A program made the position numbers and the translations under genes. Below, piece after piece: positions 1 through 8,249 of a DNA stretch of 64,000 nucleotides. The notes under the pieces were generated by a model. The model made no database searches and was not told where the DNA came from. It worked only from the letters and a program-made list of their open reading frames with translations. Position 1 is the first letter of the stretch, and each line of letters begins with the position of its first letter. The stretch is from Gracilimonas sp965227215. GTDB lineage: Bacteria; Bacteroidota; Rhodothermia; Balneolales; Balneolaceae. Location of the stretch: positions 1,674,001 through 1,738,000 of the forward strand of contig OZ245729.1 of the NCBI GenBank assembly GCA_965227215.1, written 5' to 3'.

Positions 1-1
1 A

Positions 2-1426
2 ACAACAAATGCTGAGATCAGAGCCCGGGGCCAACAAGCGGCATCTATCCGATCGGAACTGCCCATATCCATGGACTTCCGGACGTTAACAATGAATATG
101 CCGGGTGAAGATGACTCGCTATACATCAGTATGATTACCGATGACTTTAACTTGTCGGTGTTTAATGATTTTCTGGATAAGCAGTACATGAATAAGCTTC
201 GGGGCATGTTGAATGCGGACATAGAAATAGCCGGAACCAAGAGCACACTTACCCCGGAAGGATACCTGCGGCTTGACAAAGGAGAGCTCTCCGTGCCAAT
301 AGCCGGCATTCAGCTTACAGGAATTAAGTCGGAGCTGGATTTTAATGAATCCGGTTTGCGCCTGAATCAACTCACGGCCAGAAGTGGAAGTGGCACGTTT
401 AATGCCGATGGCTCTATTGATATGGAGGGCATCACCCCAACTCATCTTGATATTGTTGCCAGGGCAACTCGCTTTCGACTGGCTAACACTTCGGATTACA
501 ACCTAACCATTGATTTAGACAGCAAGCTCTCAGGTAAGCCAACCCGCCCTACGGCATCGGGTGAGCTGCGCATCAAAAACGGATTTGTGTACCTGCAGGA
601 TTTTGGGGAAAGATCGGTAGAGACCGTAGAGCTTGAAGGAGAAGAAACCTCCTCATTCAGTGCCTACGACTCACTGACAATGGACATGCGCTTTGTGATT
701 GAGCGTAACTTCCTGATTCGCAACCGCCGGTATCTTGATTTGGAAATCGCCATGACAGGAGAACTGGACGCACAAAAGCAGGTTGAACAGGATTTACAGC
801 TGTTTGGAACCCTAAATGCGGAGCGAGGATATGTTCGTCCTTTAGGCAAACAATTTACTCTGGACGAAGGAACCTTCACCTTTAGCGGCCCCGTTACAAA
901 TCCCGACTTGTTTATCAAAACCAGCTATATCCCACAGACTTCCCAAAAACAAGGTGATCCTATAATCCTGTATTACATCATTGAAGGAGAAGCAGAAGAT
1001 CCGGACTTCAGGTTTGAAAGTACTCCTCAAATGGAGCAGCAGGATATTGTTTGCTACACCCTATTCAATAAGCCTTGCTATGCTTTAGAGTCGTGGCAGC
1101 AGGTGGTGAGTGGCAGCAGTGGTTCATCCCCTACCGATTTACTGGTAGATGTGCTCTTAGATGAATTTGAAACCCTCGCCACTCAACAGTTGGGAATTGA
1201 TGTAGTTCAGATTGATAACTCAGGTGCCAATGGAAACCCGTCCATAAAAACCGGATGGTATCTGAATCGCCGGACGTTCTTCGCGATCGTTAATGAGATT
1301 AGCGGGGCAACGCCGGAAACCCTGTTTATTCTGGAATACCTGCTTACCAAAAATCTTGATTTGATCCTGACTCAGGGTGATGACAATCGTCAGGGTATCG
1401 ACATTCGCTGGCAGTATGATTATTAG
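2..1426 (+). CDS. tamB: TamB-family translocation/assembly module protein, C-terminal part (gene cut by left edge)
   Basis: The frame is open from base 2, so the gene begins to the left of the window; an internal ATG at 71 is not the real start. About 475 residues are visible. They show the repetitive beta-strand pattern of the TamB/DUF490 C-terminal region, including the 'RGYVRPLGKQFTLDEGTFTF' type signature and a closing segment ending in RWQYDY. TamB proteins are anchored in the inner membrane, span the periplasm as a lipid-groove beta structure and help outer-membrane biogenesis together with a BamA-like partner. That partner would be expected upstream and is outside the window. Family assignment is by recognition of the conserved C-terminal pattern. 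Confidence 0.85.
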   Translation, partial: TTNAEIRARGQQAASIRSELPISMDFRTLTMNMPGEDDSLYISMITDDFNLSVFNDFLDKQYMNKLRGMLNADIEIAGTKSTLTPEGYLRLDKGELSVPIAGIQLTGIKSELDFNESGLRLNQLTARSGSGTFNADGSIDMEGITPTHLDIVARATRFRLANTSDYNLTIDLDSKLSGKPTRPTASGELRIKNGFVYLQDFGERSVETVELEGEETSSFSAYDSLTMDMRFVIERNFLIRNRRYLDLEIAMTGELDAQKQVEQDLQLFGTLNAERGYVRPLGKQFTLDEGTFTFSGPVTNPDLFIKTSYIPQTSQKQGDPIILYYIIEGEAEDPDFRFESTPQMEQQDIVCYTLFNKPCYALESWQQVVSGSSGSSPTDLLVDVLLDEFETLATQQLGIDVVQIDNSGANGNPSIKTGWYLNRRTFFAIVNEISGATPETLFILEYLLTKNLDLILTQGDDNRQGIDIRWQYDY

Positions 1427-1427
1427 A

Positions 1428-1514
1428 AATGTGTTTGCGTGTTGAAGTGCGAACGTGTAGATCCTCGTTCTTAAAACGTTAGCACTTTAACACGTCTCCA
1501 CTCAAACACATTAA
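1428..1514. terminator. Long imperfect hairpin between convergent genes
   Basis: Directly after the TamB stop the DNA folds into a long interrupted inverted repeat. The left arm (about 1428-1460, AATGTGTTTG...AAGTGC) is mirrored at about 1479-1514 (GCACTT...CAAACACATT). It lies between the end of tamB and the end of the leftward zinc-ribbon gene, whose stop codon is inside the right arm. A bidirectional termination or mRNA-end stabilising role is inferred from position. Confidence 0.45.
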
Positions 1515-1678
1515 CACTTTACCTCTCCCCGGCAGCATTCTTCGGCATTGGTTCCACAGGCAGCACATTGTCCGTGTCCATGAACCCACACTAATTCTGC
1601 TTCCTGCCCACAGAATAGACACCGGCGTTTAGCTTCTTCCTTAGCAGGTTTTTGAGTTGACGTATTTTGTTTATCCAT
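1511..1678 (-). CDS. Small cysteine-rich zinc-ribbon protein, 55 aa
   Basis: A short leftward frame of 55 codons starts with ATG at 1678 and ends with TAA at 1511-1513. Its start overlaps the stop of the upstream MBL-hydrolase gene by 8 nt, which indicates translational coupling. The first 19 residues are charged (K/E/Q rich). They are followed by C20-F-C23 type CxxC (RCLFCG), then HGHG, a second CxxC at 38-41 (CAACG), and a CC pair at 48-49 with a final Cys. Two CxxC knuckles 14 residues apart are typical of a treble-clef or rubredoxin-like zinc ribbon. Function is unknown. The overlap suggests it works with, or is merely co-made with, the hydrolase. Confidence 0.7.
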   Translation of the reverse strand: MDKQNTSTQKPAKEEAKRRCLFCGQEAELVWVHGHGQCAACGTNAEECCRGEVKC

Positions 1679-2585
1679 TTTCTTCCGTTAGTTCAGCATA
1701 GGCCACTTCAATATTTGCGCTTAACGGAAGTCTCCAGCCCGGAGCTTTGAATTCCTCAAAACCATCCAGTGTTTCTTTGTTCATGAGTTCCTCTTTAGAC
1801 ATCCCGGCATCCATTCCCTTTTGGGTATAATCTAAAAGGGCAGAAAGAAAGTCGCTCATCACTTCCAGGTCTTCCGCACTCCCGGTAATTCCATAATTTG
1901 AGTTTCCATGGCCGAAAATATACATCGCATCTGAGGGAAGATCATCTGCTGTGCGATTCAGTGTAGTTATCCAATTTGAAATGGAAGCTCCGGCTCCACG
2001 ATCAATAAAAGGATGAGCACGGTTAAACATCAAGTCACCCATGTGAGCTACATTGGCTTTCTCGAAATAAATGACAGAATCTCCACCGGTATGCGCAGGA
2101 CCGTAGTGCGTCAGATGAATGGTTTCATCCCCGACATCTTCCGACCACTTTTCTTTATAAGTAGTATCAGGATATACTTGCGCATCGAGAGCTTCCTGTC
2201 CACGAGATTCGGCGGAAGCTTTTTGCAAATCCGGAACGTTTTTATGAGCCACAATTCGCTTTACCTTTCCTTTGAAAGCCGGATTTCCAGCGGTGTGGTC
2301 GCCATGATGGTGAGTGTTAATCAGCATATCAAAAGCGACATCGGTCATTTCTTCCAGACCGGAGATACAAGTTTGAGCTGATTCGGGAAACTGTGAATCC
2401 ACAATCACAACCGCATCGTCATTCACCAGCCAGCCTATGGTTCCTCCCCGGCCAACAAATGTACCTACGTTTCTTCGGAGCGTGGTAAACGGACTTTCCT
2501 GCATGGCCACGAACAGTTTATGAATTGGCAAAGTAGCAGCCGCTCCCATCAGGGCTGATTTGAGTAAAAATTCACGGCGTTTCAT
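1671..2585 (-). CDS. Tat-exported metallo-beta-lactamase-fold hydrolase
   Basis: The 304-aa protein begins with a twin-arginine signal (MKRREFLLKSALMG), so it is probably exported folded. The MBL-fold metal site is visible as H92-x-H94-x-D96-H97 (THHHGDHTAGN). It is followed by a later GPAHTGGDS segment (third His) and a FGHGNSNYG segment near the C-terminal quarter. The overall length and spacing fit periplasmic MBL-fold hydrolases of the broad class B3/quinoprotein-relay-like group rather than glyoxalase II. The substrate is unknown. The gene is followed with an 8-nt overlap by the small zinc-ribbon gene. A true beta-lactamase role cannot be claimed from sequence. Confidence 0.85.
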   Translation of the reverse strand: MKRREFLLKSALMGAAATLPIHKLFVAMQESPFTTLRRNVGTFVGRGGTIGWLVNDDAVVIVDSQFPESAQTCISGLEEMTDVAFDMLINTHHHGDHTAGNPAFKGKVKRIVAHKNVPDLQKASAESRGQEALDAQVYPDTTYKEKWSEDVGDETIHLTHYGPAHTGGDSVIYFEKANVAHMGDLMFNRAHPFIDRGAGASISNWITTLNRTADDLPSDAMYIFGHGNSNYGITGSAEDLEVMSDFLSALLDYTQKGMDAGMSKEELMNKETLDGFEEFKAPGWRLPLSANIEVAYAELTEENG

Positions 2586-2690
2586 AGGCTTTGGTTGGGT
2601 TGAGTATGGAATGATTATTCAACCCAATATAAAAGACAAAACATTCCGTGCAAGTTTGGTGTCTTTGGCTCTCCTCGCATCACCCCTATT

Positions 2691-2715
2691 CGTGCCGACT
2701 CAGAGCGTCAGCACG
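2691..2715. repeat. REP-like 25-nt hairpin, copy 1
   Basis: A 9-position stem (arms CGTGC.GAC and GTC.GCACG, one mismatch) closes a 7-nt loop TCAGAGC. The loop and inner GAC/GTC pairs match the other copies, while the outer five pairs differ from copies 2 and 3 (CGTGC/GCACG against CGCTC/GAGCG). Both arms change together, so the stem is preserved. Confidence 0.7.
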
Positions 2716-2803
2716 AGGGGAAAAATCCACCCTATCTGTGTCATCGGTGTTCCATCTCTTTATTGGAAGATATAGTATTTGTCCTTCGCTCCAATCTATA
2801 TCT

Positions 2804-2828
2804 CGCTCTGACGCTCTGCGTCGGAGCG
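2804..2828. repeat. REP-like 25-nt hairpin, copy 2 (inverted relative to copy 1)
   Basis: The arms are CGCTC.GAC and GTC.GAGCG around the loop GCTCTGC, which is the reverse complement of the GCAGAGC-type loop of copies 1 and 3. This copy therefore lies in the opposite direction, and the pair at 2691 and 2804 resembles a BIME. The right flank GGAGCGTACT is nearly shared with the divergent element near 58334. Confidence 0.7.
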
Positions 2829-2909
2829 TACTAACCAGCCATTGCTAAACCGTGAACATCTGCCCCATCCATTTCATCCGCATTCCATTCTCAAAGTTAA
2901 ACCGAACGG

Positions 2910-3581
2910 CTAACTCATTCCGCGGTAGCGGCCGGGTTTATGATTAATAGCCAGAATAATATTCAGGGCAACCGATGCCAGTACGGAAAAAGCGAGGGCT
3001 TTCCAATCTACCACAAAAAAGGCCGCAAGGATAATGAGGGTATCGGCTACCATCTGAAACTTACCGGCACTGATTTGAAAATATTCCTGCACGTAAATAG
3101 ACAGGATATTCAAACCGCCCAAACTAGCTTTGTGCCTGAAGAGCATCAGCAAGCCACTGCCGATCAGGAAGCCCCCAAAAATGGCCGCAAACCAGGGGTT
3201 GATTTCCCCGAACTCAAATATCATGGGTATGAATTCGGTAAGAAAGGATACACCAAATACAGCCAGGAAGGTCTTGATGGTAAATTCCCACCCCAGCTTT
3301 TTTACCGCGAGCACATAAAAGGGCAGGTTTATTACAAAGAATACCATTCCAAAGCTGAAGTCGGTAGTGTATTGGACCAGAAACGACACCCCGGCCGTGC
3401 CGCCAATCAGGAAATTCATATGCGAAAAGATGGCGATACCAAAGGCCGCCATCAGCGAGCCGATTACAATGCCCTGAATGTCATCAAAAACAGAATGCCT
3501 AGCTGGTTCCGGCTGCTGGATCTCGTTTAGTTCTTGTTGTTGTTCTCTCTTACTGTCTGTTTGTGCTTTCTCTTGGGTCAT
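2910..3581 (-). CDS. YitT/DUF161-family membrane protein
   Basis: The 223-aa protein has a hydrophilic N-terminal tail of about 33 residues rich in Q, E and K, followed by about five to six hydrophobic segments. The membrane segments include the glycine-rich 'IGGTAGVSFLVQY' and 'GGFLIGSGLLMLFRHKASLGGLNIL' patterns typical of the YitT_membrane (DUF161) family. The cytoplasmic DUF2179 domain that ends longer YitT proteins is absent. The transported substrate of this family is not established. The start codon shares one base with the stop of the upstream GroES-like gene (TAATG), so the two are translated from one message. Confidence 0.85.
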   Translation of the reverse strand: MTQEKAQTDSKREQQQELNEIQQPEPARHSVFDDIQGIVIGSLMAAFGIAIFSHMNFLIGGTAGVSFLVQYTTDFSFGMVFFVINLPFYVLAVKKLGWEFTIKTFLAVFGVSFLTEFIPMIFEFGEINPWFAAIFGGFLIGSGLLMLFRHKASLGGLNILSIYVQEYFQISAGKFQMVADTLIILAAFFVVDWKALAFSVLASVALNIILAINHKPGRYRGMS

Positions 3582-3952
3582 TACGTTGTTTGTTCATCTC
3601 GGATGAGCAACAAAATAGCTGCATGCGGGACGATTAGATATTTTTCGTTTTCGAATTCAATTTCATAGGCCTGTTTTTTTAGGAAGATGGCCAGGTCTCC
3701 TTCTATAGCCTGCATTCCGATGTACTTGGTGTCGGTGCTTCCTTTCCAGGTCTCCTCGATATCGGTGTTTGGGATCGGATAACCGGGACCGGTTTTAACG
3801 ATATAACCACTCTGGATTTCCTCCTTCTCCTTTACGGAAGCCGGCAGTACCAGTCCGCTGCGGGTATGGGTTTCCATATCGCGGGGTTTGATGAGAACCC
3901 GATCACCTACTACAACAAATTTCTCGATGGAGTTCAGATATTCTTGTATCAT
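3581..3952 (-). CDS. Divergent GroES-like (Cpn10) protein
   Basis: The 123 residues follow the Cpn10 order. There is an opening strand with VVVGDRVLIKP, then a mobile-loop-like THTRSGLVLP (canonical GroES has GGIVL). A VKTGPG turn follows, and the closing strands run through YLIVPHAAILLLI. It is about 25 residues longer than ordinary GroES; the extra sequence lies after TGPG (a PNTDIEETWKG region) before the GD turn. No groEL is adjacent. It overlaps the YitT gene by one base. It could be a specialised co-chaperonin or a GroES-fold protein with another role. The fold call is strong, the function is open. Confidence 0.8.
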   Translation of the reverse strand: MIQEYLNSIEKFVVVGDRVLIKPRDMETHTRSGLVLPASVKEKEEIQSGYIVKTGPGYPIPNTDIEETWKGSTDTKYIGMQAIEGDLAIFLKKQAYEIEFENEKYLIVPHAAILLLIRDEQTT

Positions 3953-4099
3953 AGCTTGCTTAGAAATTTTCTGTAAAGATACGGAATTTGATGCTTTGGT
4001 AAACCGTTAGCGTACATCAATTATCCTCTGATTTATTCTTTTGAAACTTTTGACGTTGCAATCCCGAAAATCAAAACATAACAACGAAGGACATTCTCT

Positions 4100-4936
4100 A
4101 TGAACAACAAATTATGTGTGATTACCGGAGCCAATTCCGGCATTGGATTTGAAACCACCAAAGCGCTGGCTAAAAAAGGCGCCTATATAGTGATGGTTTG
4201 CCGGAATGAAGACAAAGCCGAAGAAGCTCGTCGAGAAATTATCGACGAAACTTCCAATCCCGGGATCGACATAGTACTTTGTGATTTTGCCATTCAATCA
4301 GAAATTCGGAAGGCTGCGGAGAAGATTAAGTCAGACTACGACAAGGTTGATGTGCTGATCAACAATCATGGCTTTATCGCTTCGAAGAGAGAGGAAACAG
4401 TGGATGGACTCGAAAAAACCTTTGCGGTAAATCACATCGGATACTTTCTGTTCACAAACCTGTTACTGGAGCATATAAAAGCTTCTGACTATGCCCGGGT
4501 TATCAACGTATCTTCTCAGGCTCACAAAGCCGGAGAGTTTGTCCCTGAAAACCTTCAGCTCGCTGAAGATTTCAATCCAACCAAAGCATACGGTAACTCA
4601 AAGTTGTTCAATATTTTGTTTACCAAAGAACTGGCTCATCGTCTGGTAGAAACTTCTGTTACCGTAAACTGTCTCCATCCCGGCACAGTAGCATCTAACT
4701 TTGCAAGCGATGCCAGCTGGATTATGAAAACCCTGTTCACTATTGGTAAGCCGTTTATGGCATCACCCCAAAAGGGAGCTGAGACGTCGATTTACCTGGC
4801 CACCTCACCGGATGTAGAAAACGTGAATGGCGCCTACTTCAAAAACAAGAAGGCATCTACACCCAGCAAAACCGCCCGTGATGCCGATGCTGCCCGCGAG
4901 CTCTGGAAGATGAGCGAAAAGCTATGTGGTTTATAG
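4100..4936 (+). CDS. Short-chain dehydrogenase/reductase (retinol dehydrogenase-like)
   Basis: This 278-aa Rossmann-fold enzyme shows the classical SDR marks: TGANSGIG near residues 9-16 for NAD(P), an NNHG in place of the usual NNAG, and catalytic Y164-x-x-x-K168 in AYGNSKLFN. An HPGTVASN segment after the active site resembles the PG motif of the retinol/protochlorophyllide-reductase-like branch. An R following the second strand (VCRNEDKA) suggests preference for NADPH. The ATG at 4100 follows an AAGGAC sequence about 8 bases upstream. It is a single gene; the substrate cannot be predicted. Confidence 0.9.
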   Translation: MNNKLCVITGANSGIGFETTKALAKKGAYIVMVCRNEDKAEEARREIIDETSNPGIDIVLCDFAIQSEIRKAAEKIKSDYDKVDVLINNHGFIASKREETVDGLEKTFAVNHIGYFLFTNLLLEHIKASDYARVINVSSQAHKAGEFVPENLQLAEDFNPTKAYGNSKLFNILFTKELAHRLVETSVTVNCLHPGTVASNFASDASWIMKTLFTIGKPFMASPQKGAETSIYLATSPDVENVNGAYFKNKKASTPSKTARDADAARELWKMSEKLCGL

Positions 4937-4985
4937 ATTCTTTGCCTTTGATTAAGCACTCACAGCAGAGAATATTAAACCTATT

Positions 4986-5050
4986 CTTGGAGATCGCTTC
5001 GTCGACGAATATTGGAAACCAATTCAAGCATTGGTGCTACTCGCGATGAC
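4986..5050. repeat. Partial dispersed repeat of the 'GAGATCGCTTCGTCG...CTCGCGATGAC' type
   Basis: The spacer after the SDR gene contains TTGGAGATCGCTTCGTCG and, about 45 bases on, CTCGCGATGAC. This resembles the widespread FCB-group intergenic repeat whose ends read GTCATTGCGAG and GAAGCAATCTC in the other orientation. An inner inverted pair (CCAAT...ATTGG) lies between. It looks like a decayed copy rather than a gene. Confidence 0.4.
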
Positions 5051-5072
5051 TGATCTTTTTTTTATTCTTGGT

Positions 5073-5300
5073 TTATTTCAGGTTCAGCTTTGAAATCACA
5101 ATTCCGGCTACCATTACTACCGCTGAAATGATGATGGGGGTATAGTCGCCGGTACTGATTGCAACATCTGTACCAAATGCTTCAAACGACTCGGAGTCTT
5201 GCAGGTACTGGTATCCAAAATAGATAATTCCGATTAATCCACCTGCTGTTAACATGCCGCCTATAGTCTTTTTCATAATCTTCGTTTTGTTTGTGTTCAT
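5073..5300 (-). CDS. Small two-helix membrane protein (DUF3185-like)
   Basis: The 75-aa protein has two hydrophobic helices (about residues 12-32 and 53-72) separated by a polar loop containing SESFEAFGTDV. This resembles the DUF3185 family of tiny membrane proteins of unknown function. A second in-frame ATG at codon 9 (MKKTIGG) could be the true start, giving 67 aa. It is downstream of the copper operon on the same strand but separated by a hairpin terminator at 5384-5417, so it is probably transcribed alone. Confidence 0.65.
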   Translation of the reverse strand: MNTNKTKIMKKTIGGMLTAGGLIGIIYFGYQYLQDSESFEAFGTDVAISTGDYTPIIISAVVMVAGIVISKLNLK

Positions 5301-5383
5301 CCTATTAAAGACTCTCAGCGGTATTTTGTTTCATATATTTCGCGAAATCGTTGTTAAATATTTTAATTTGTGTATCACACATA

Positions 5384-5417
5384 TAAAAAAAGGCTTACCG
5401 GTTAACGGCAAGCCTTT
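5384..5417 (-). terminator. Rho-independent terminator of the copper operon
   Basis: On the minus strand the DUF411 stop is followed by a stem AAAGGCTT/AAGCCTTT with additional CCG/CGG pairing inside, then a run of seven T. Geometry and placement just downstream of the last copper gene fit an intrinsic terminator. Confidence 0.85.
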
Positions 5418-5439
5418 CTCAAATACTAAAATACTTCTT

Positions 5440-5919
5440 TTAGTGCGAGGCGTACACGCTGGTGGTGCCGTCTTTTTTCAGGAGTAGCACATCATAATTG
5501 TCGGCGGGTCGGCCAGGCATTTCCATTCCCGGTGATCCTGTTGGCATTCCCGGTACGGCTAAACCAATCACATCTGCCGGTTTTTCCTGAAGCAGTCGTT
5601 CTACATCTTCGCGGGGTACGTGCCCTTCCACTACATAATCACCAATCATGGCGGTGTGACAAGAGGCCAATTCCCGGGTAATTCCACTTTGTTGTTTCAC
5701 CTGCATAAGAACCGGGGTAGGCACTTCTTCTACCGTAAACTCTCCTTCCTCCATATGGTCACCCCACTTGGTGCAGCACTGGCAGCCTTCATTTTTATAC
5801 ATTACCACTTCGGTTTTATCGGACAGGATGTTTTGCGGGGAATTCCCGGGCCAGAATAAAAAAGCAGCAACACCTACCGTTACTAATAATCCAACAATTA
5901 AAATCTTTGCGTTATTCAT
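5440..5919 (-). CDS. DUF411 metal-binding protein (copper-associated)
   Basis: The 159-aa protein has an N-terminal hydrophobic anchor (about residues 5-24) and then the DUF411 domain. Its CQCC cluster (NEGCQCCTKWGDHM) and a later SCHTA with GDYVVEGHVP match the family pattern, and the end is rich in Met and Pro (PGMPTGSPGMEMPGRP). DUF411 proteins are commonly found with copper-resistance genes and are thought to bind copper outside the cytoplasm. Here the gene follows copZ and copA on the same strand with a gap of 66 bases, supporting a periplasmic copper-handling role. The exact biochemistry is not established. Confidence 0.9.
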   Translation of the reverse strand: MNNAKILIVGLLVTVGVAAFLFWPGNSPQNILSDKTEVVMYKNEGCQCCTKWGDHMEEGEFTVEEVPTPVLMQVKQQSGITRELASCHTAMIGDYVVEGHVPREDVERLLQEKPADVIGLAVPGMPTGSPGMEMPGRPADNYDVLLLKKDGTTSVYASH

Positions 5920-5985
5920 ATTCTTTGTTTGTTAAAATGATTGGCCACAAGATAACTTTCCTGAAGCAATTTTGTTTTATGAGAT

Positions 5986-8247
5986 TTAATCCAATTTCGC
6001 CTTACCAAGTCGGCGGGAATTAAACACCACATTGATGGAACTAAAAGCCATTGCGGCCTCGGCCAGTAGTGGGTGTAGCCATCCCACAAAAGCCAGCGGA
6101 ATCATAATCAGGTTATAGAAAAAGGCCCAGAACAGGTTTTGTTTTATTTTGGTGAACGTCTGATTGCTCAGGTTAATGGCCCGAATCACGGCGGACAAAT
6201 CTCCTTTCACCAATACAATATCACCGGACTCAATCGCCACATCCGTCCCGGTTCCGATGGCAATTCCCACATCCGCCAGGGTAAGCGCCGGGGCATCGTT
6301 AATACCATCGCCCACCATCGCTACCACTTCCCCGCCTTCCTGAAGTCGCTTTACTTCATCTGATTTCTGATCGGGCAATACCTCAGCGATTACTTCGTCA
6401 ATCCCAACCTGATCAGCTATAGCCCGGGCTGTTTTCTGATTGTCACCCGTGAGCATAATGGTTTTGAGCCCCATCTTCTTAAGGTCTTCGATGGCCTGCT
6501 TGCTGTCTTCTTTTACTTCATCGGCAATACCAAGCAGCCCGGCGACTTCTCCATCAAAACTAACTAAAACAGCTGTTTTCGCCTTCTCCTCCAGTTGCTG
6601 CTTCCGGGATAAAACTTCAGAAGATAAGTCCACGCCCAGCTTTTCCATGAGTGACGGTGTTCCAATTCCCACCTTTTTTCCTTCCAGTTCCGCATACACT
6701 CCTTTTCCTGTCACCGATTCAAAACCGGAGACTTGGTCGGGTTTAATGTTCTTATCGGATGCGTAGTTTACCACGGCCCGGGCCAGCGGATGCTCAGAAT
6801 TATTTTCTACCGAAGCTGCCCATTTCACTACATCAGCTTCTTTGGTTTCGCCAAATGGGATTACATCAGTCACCGTTGGTTTTCCCTTGGTGATGGTGCC
6901 CGTTTTATCCAACACTATGGCATTCACGTCTTTCATGCGCTGAATGGCTTCTCCCTTCCGGATGAGAATACCGTTTTCAGCTCCCAACCCCGAACCGACC
7001 ATAAGCGCCGTTGGAGTTGCCAGCCCTAGAGCACACGGGCAAGCGATCACGAGCACGGCAATCATCGCATAGAAAGCCAATGCGGTTGAGCCTAACTCAG
7101 GGTTCACCCAGGGAATAAATGCAGAAGCCCACTCCACAATGCCTCCGAAAAAGTCCGGGAATATCAGCCATGCAGCAAGGGTTATTGCGGCTAACAGAAG
7201 CACAACCGGAACAAATATGCGGGTCACCCGGTCAGCAAAATCCTGAATAGGGATTTTACTCCCCTGGGCTTCTTCCACCAGCTTAATAACCTGGTTCAGG
7301 AAGGTCTCATTTCCCACTTTAGTTGCCTTCACCTTCAATACGCTATTGGTATTGAGGGTAGCTCCAATCACCTCATCTCCCGCCGACTTCTCCACCGGCA
7401 TCGATTCTCCGGTGGCGATCGATTCGTCCACACTGCTGTTTCCTTCCAACACTTCTCCATCGGTCGGAATTTTCTCACCGGGCCGAACCAGCATGATATC
7501 TCCAACCTGTAATTCTTTGATCGGGATTTTTACCTCTTCCCCATCTCTGATTACCGAGGCTTCTTTTGCGCCTAAGGTCAGTAGCTTTCTGATGGCTTGT
7601 GATGCGCTTCCTTTTGCCTTTGTTTCGATAAACCGGCCGGTGAGGTGAAAGGCCATAATCATTCCTCCGATCATGGCAAAGCTGTGGAAATCAGGTCCAT
7701 ACCCGAGCTCATGCGACAGCTTCACTAAGCCCGTGGAAAGCGAAGCCAAGGCTCCCATCGCAATCAGCACATCCATATTCGGGCTCAGGTTTACCGATGA
7801 CTTCCAGGCGCTTTTAATGGTTTCCCAGCCGGGAATAAAAATGGCAAAACCGGAGAGCAGAATCATTCCCAACTCCATTCCCACCGGACCTAACAACATA
7901 TAGCCTGAAATCCACATAGGTAGCATCCACAGAAGCATCAGGACCGTTGGAATCCATGACCACACCATATTTCTTTTAGCGGCTTCATACTTTTTCTGCT
8001 CCCGCTCTTCTACCTGATCTGCTTTAGATTCAGCATCAGAGTCATCCCGCACCAGCGTATATCCGGCTTTAGAAACAGCTTCTTCAAAATCATCCATCGA
8101 AAGGTTCCCATCGTATTCGACTACAGCTGATTCGGTAGCCAGGTTTACAGTGGCCGACTTAACCCCTTCCAGATTTTCGAGCTGTTTATCTACAGCATTG
8201 ACACAGCCTGCGCAGTGCATTCCATCAATTTGAAGCGTTGCCTTCAT
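5986..8247 (-). CDS. copA: Copper-exporting P1B-type ATPase
   Basis: The 753-aa pump has one N-terminal heavy-metal-associated domain (GMHCAGC, Cys 12 and 15) and paired transmembrane helices. The actuator TGES loop reads ATGESMPV. The metal-site helix carries CPC (ACPCALGLATP, near residue 402), the phosphorylation motif is DKTGT (near 446), the HP motif is SEHPLA, and the hinge is GDGINDAP (near 645). CPC with these helix patterns is the signature of Cu+ exporters. The gene starts two bases after the copZ stop. It drives cytoplasmic Cu(I) out and hands it to periplasmic partners such as the DUF411 protein. No CueR or CsoR-like regulator is in the window. Confidence 0.96.
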   Translation of the reverse strand: MKATLQIDGMHCAGCVNAVDKQLENLEGVKSATVNLATESAVVEYDGNLSMDDFEEAVSKAGYTLVRDDSDAESKADQVEEREQKKYEAAKRNMVWSWIPTVLMLLWMLPMWISGYMLLGPVGMELGMILLSGFAIFIPGWETIKSAWKSSVNLSPNMDVLIAMGALASLSTGLVKLSHELGYGPDFHSFAMIGGMIMAFHLTGRFIETKAKGSASQAIRKLLTLGAKEASVIRDGEEVKIPIKELQVGDIMLVRPGEKIPTDGEVLEGNSSVDESIATGESMPVEKSAGDEVIGATLNTNSVLKVKATKVGNETFLNQVIKLVEEAQGSKIPIQDFADRVTRIFVPVVLLLAAITLAAWLIFPDFFGGIVEWASAFIPWVNPELGSTALAFYAMIAVLVIACPCALGLATPTALMVGSGLGAENGILIRKGEAIQRMKDVNAIVLDKTGTITKGKPTVTDVIPFGETKEADVVKWAASVENNSEHPLARAVVNYASDKNIKPDQVSGFESVTGKGVYAELEGKKVGIGTPSLMEKLGVDLSSEVLSRKQQLEEKAKTAVLVSFDGEVAGLLGIADEVKEDSKQAIEDLKKMGLKTIMLTGDNQKTARAIADQVGIDEVIAEVLPDQKSDEVKRLQEGGEVVAMVGDGINDAPALTLADVGIAIGTGTDVAIESGDIVLVKGDLSAVIRAINLSNQTFTKIKQNLFWAFFYNLIMIPLAFVGWLHPLLAEAAMAFSSINVVFNSRRLGKAKLD

Positions 8248-8249
8248 CG

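Larger units (their letters stand above)
2586..2909. other. Intergenic region with paired REP-like hairpins
   Basis: This 324-base stretch has no convincing gene. It lies between the start of the leftward MBL gene and the end of the leftward YitT gene. It holds two copies of a 25-nt hairpin element in opposite orientation (2691-2715 and 2804-2828), annotated separately. The remaining sequence shows nothing I can name. Confidence 0.6.

Noticed and set aside
1671..2585. A true beta-lactamase or quorum-quenching lactonase
   Set aside because: The fold and metal ligands are right, but nothing in the sequence fixes the substrate and the Tat signal is shared by many unrelated MBL-fold enzymes.
2940..3530. 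A 196-codon rightward frame opposite the YitT gene
   Set aside because: It is a mirror of the membrane-protein coding strand. The product is rich in K, Q and H with no recognisable family, whereas the opposite frame is clearly YitT.
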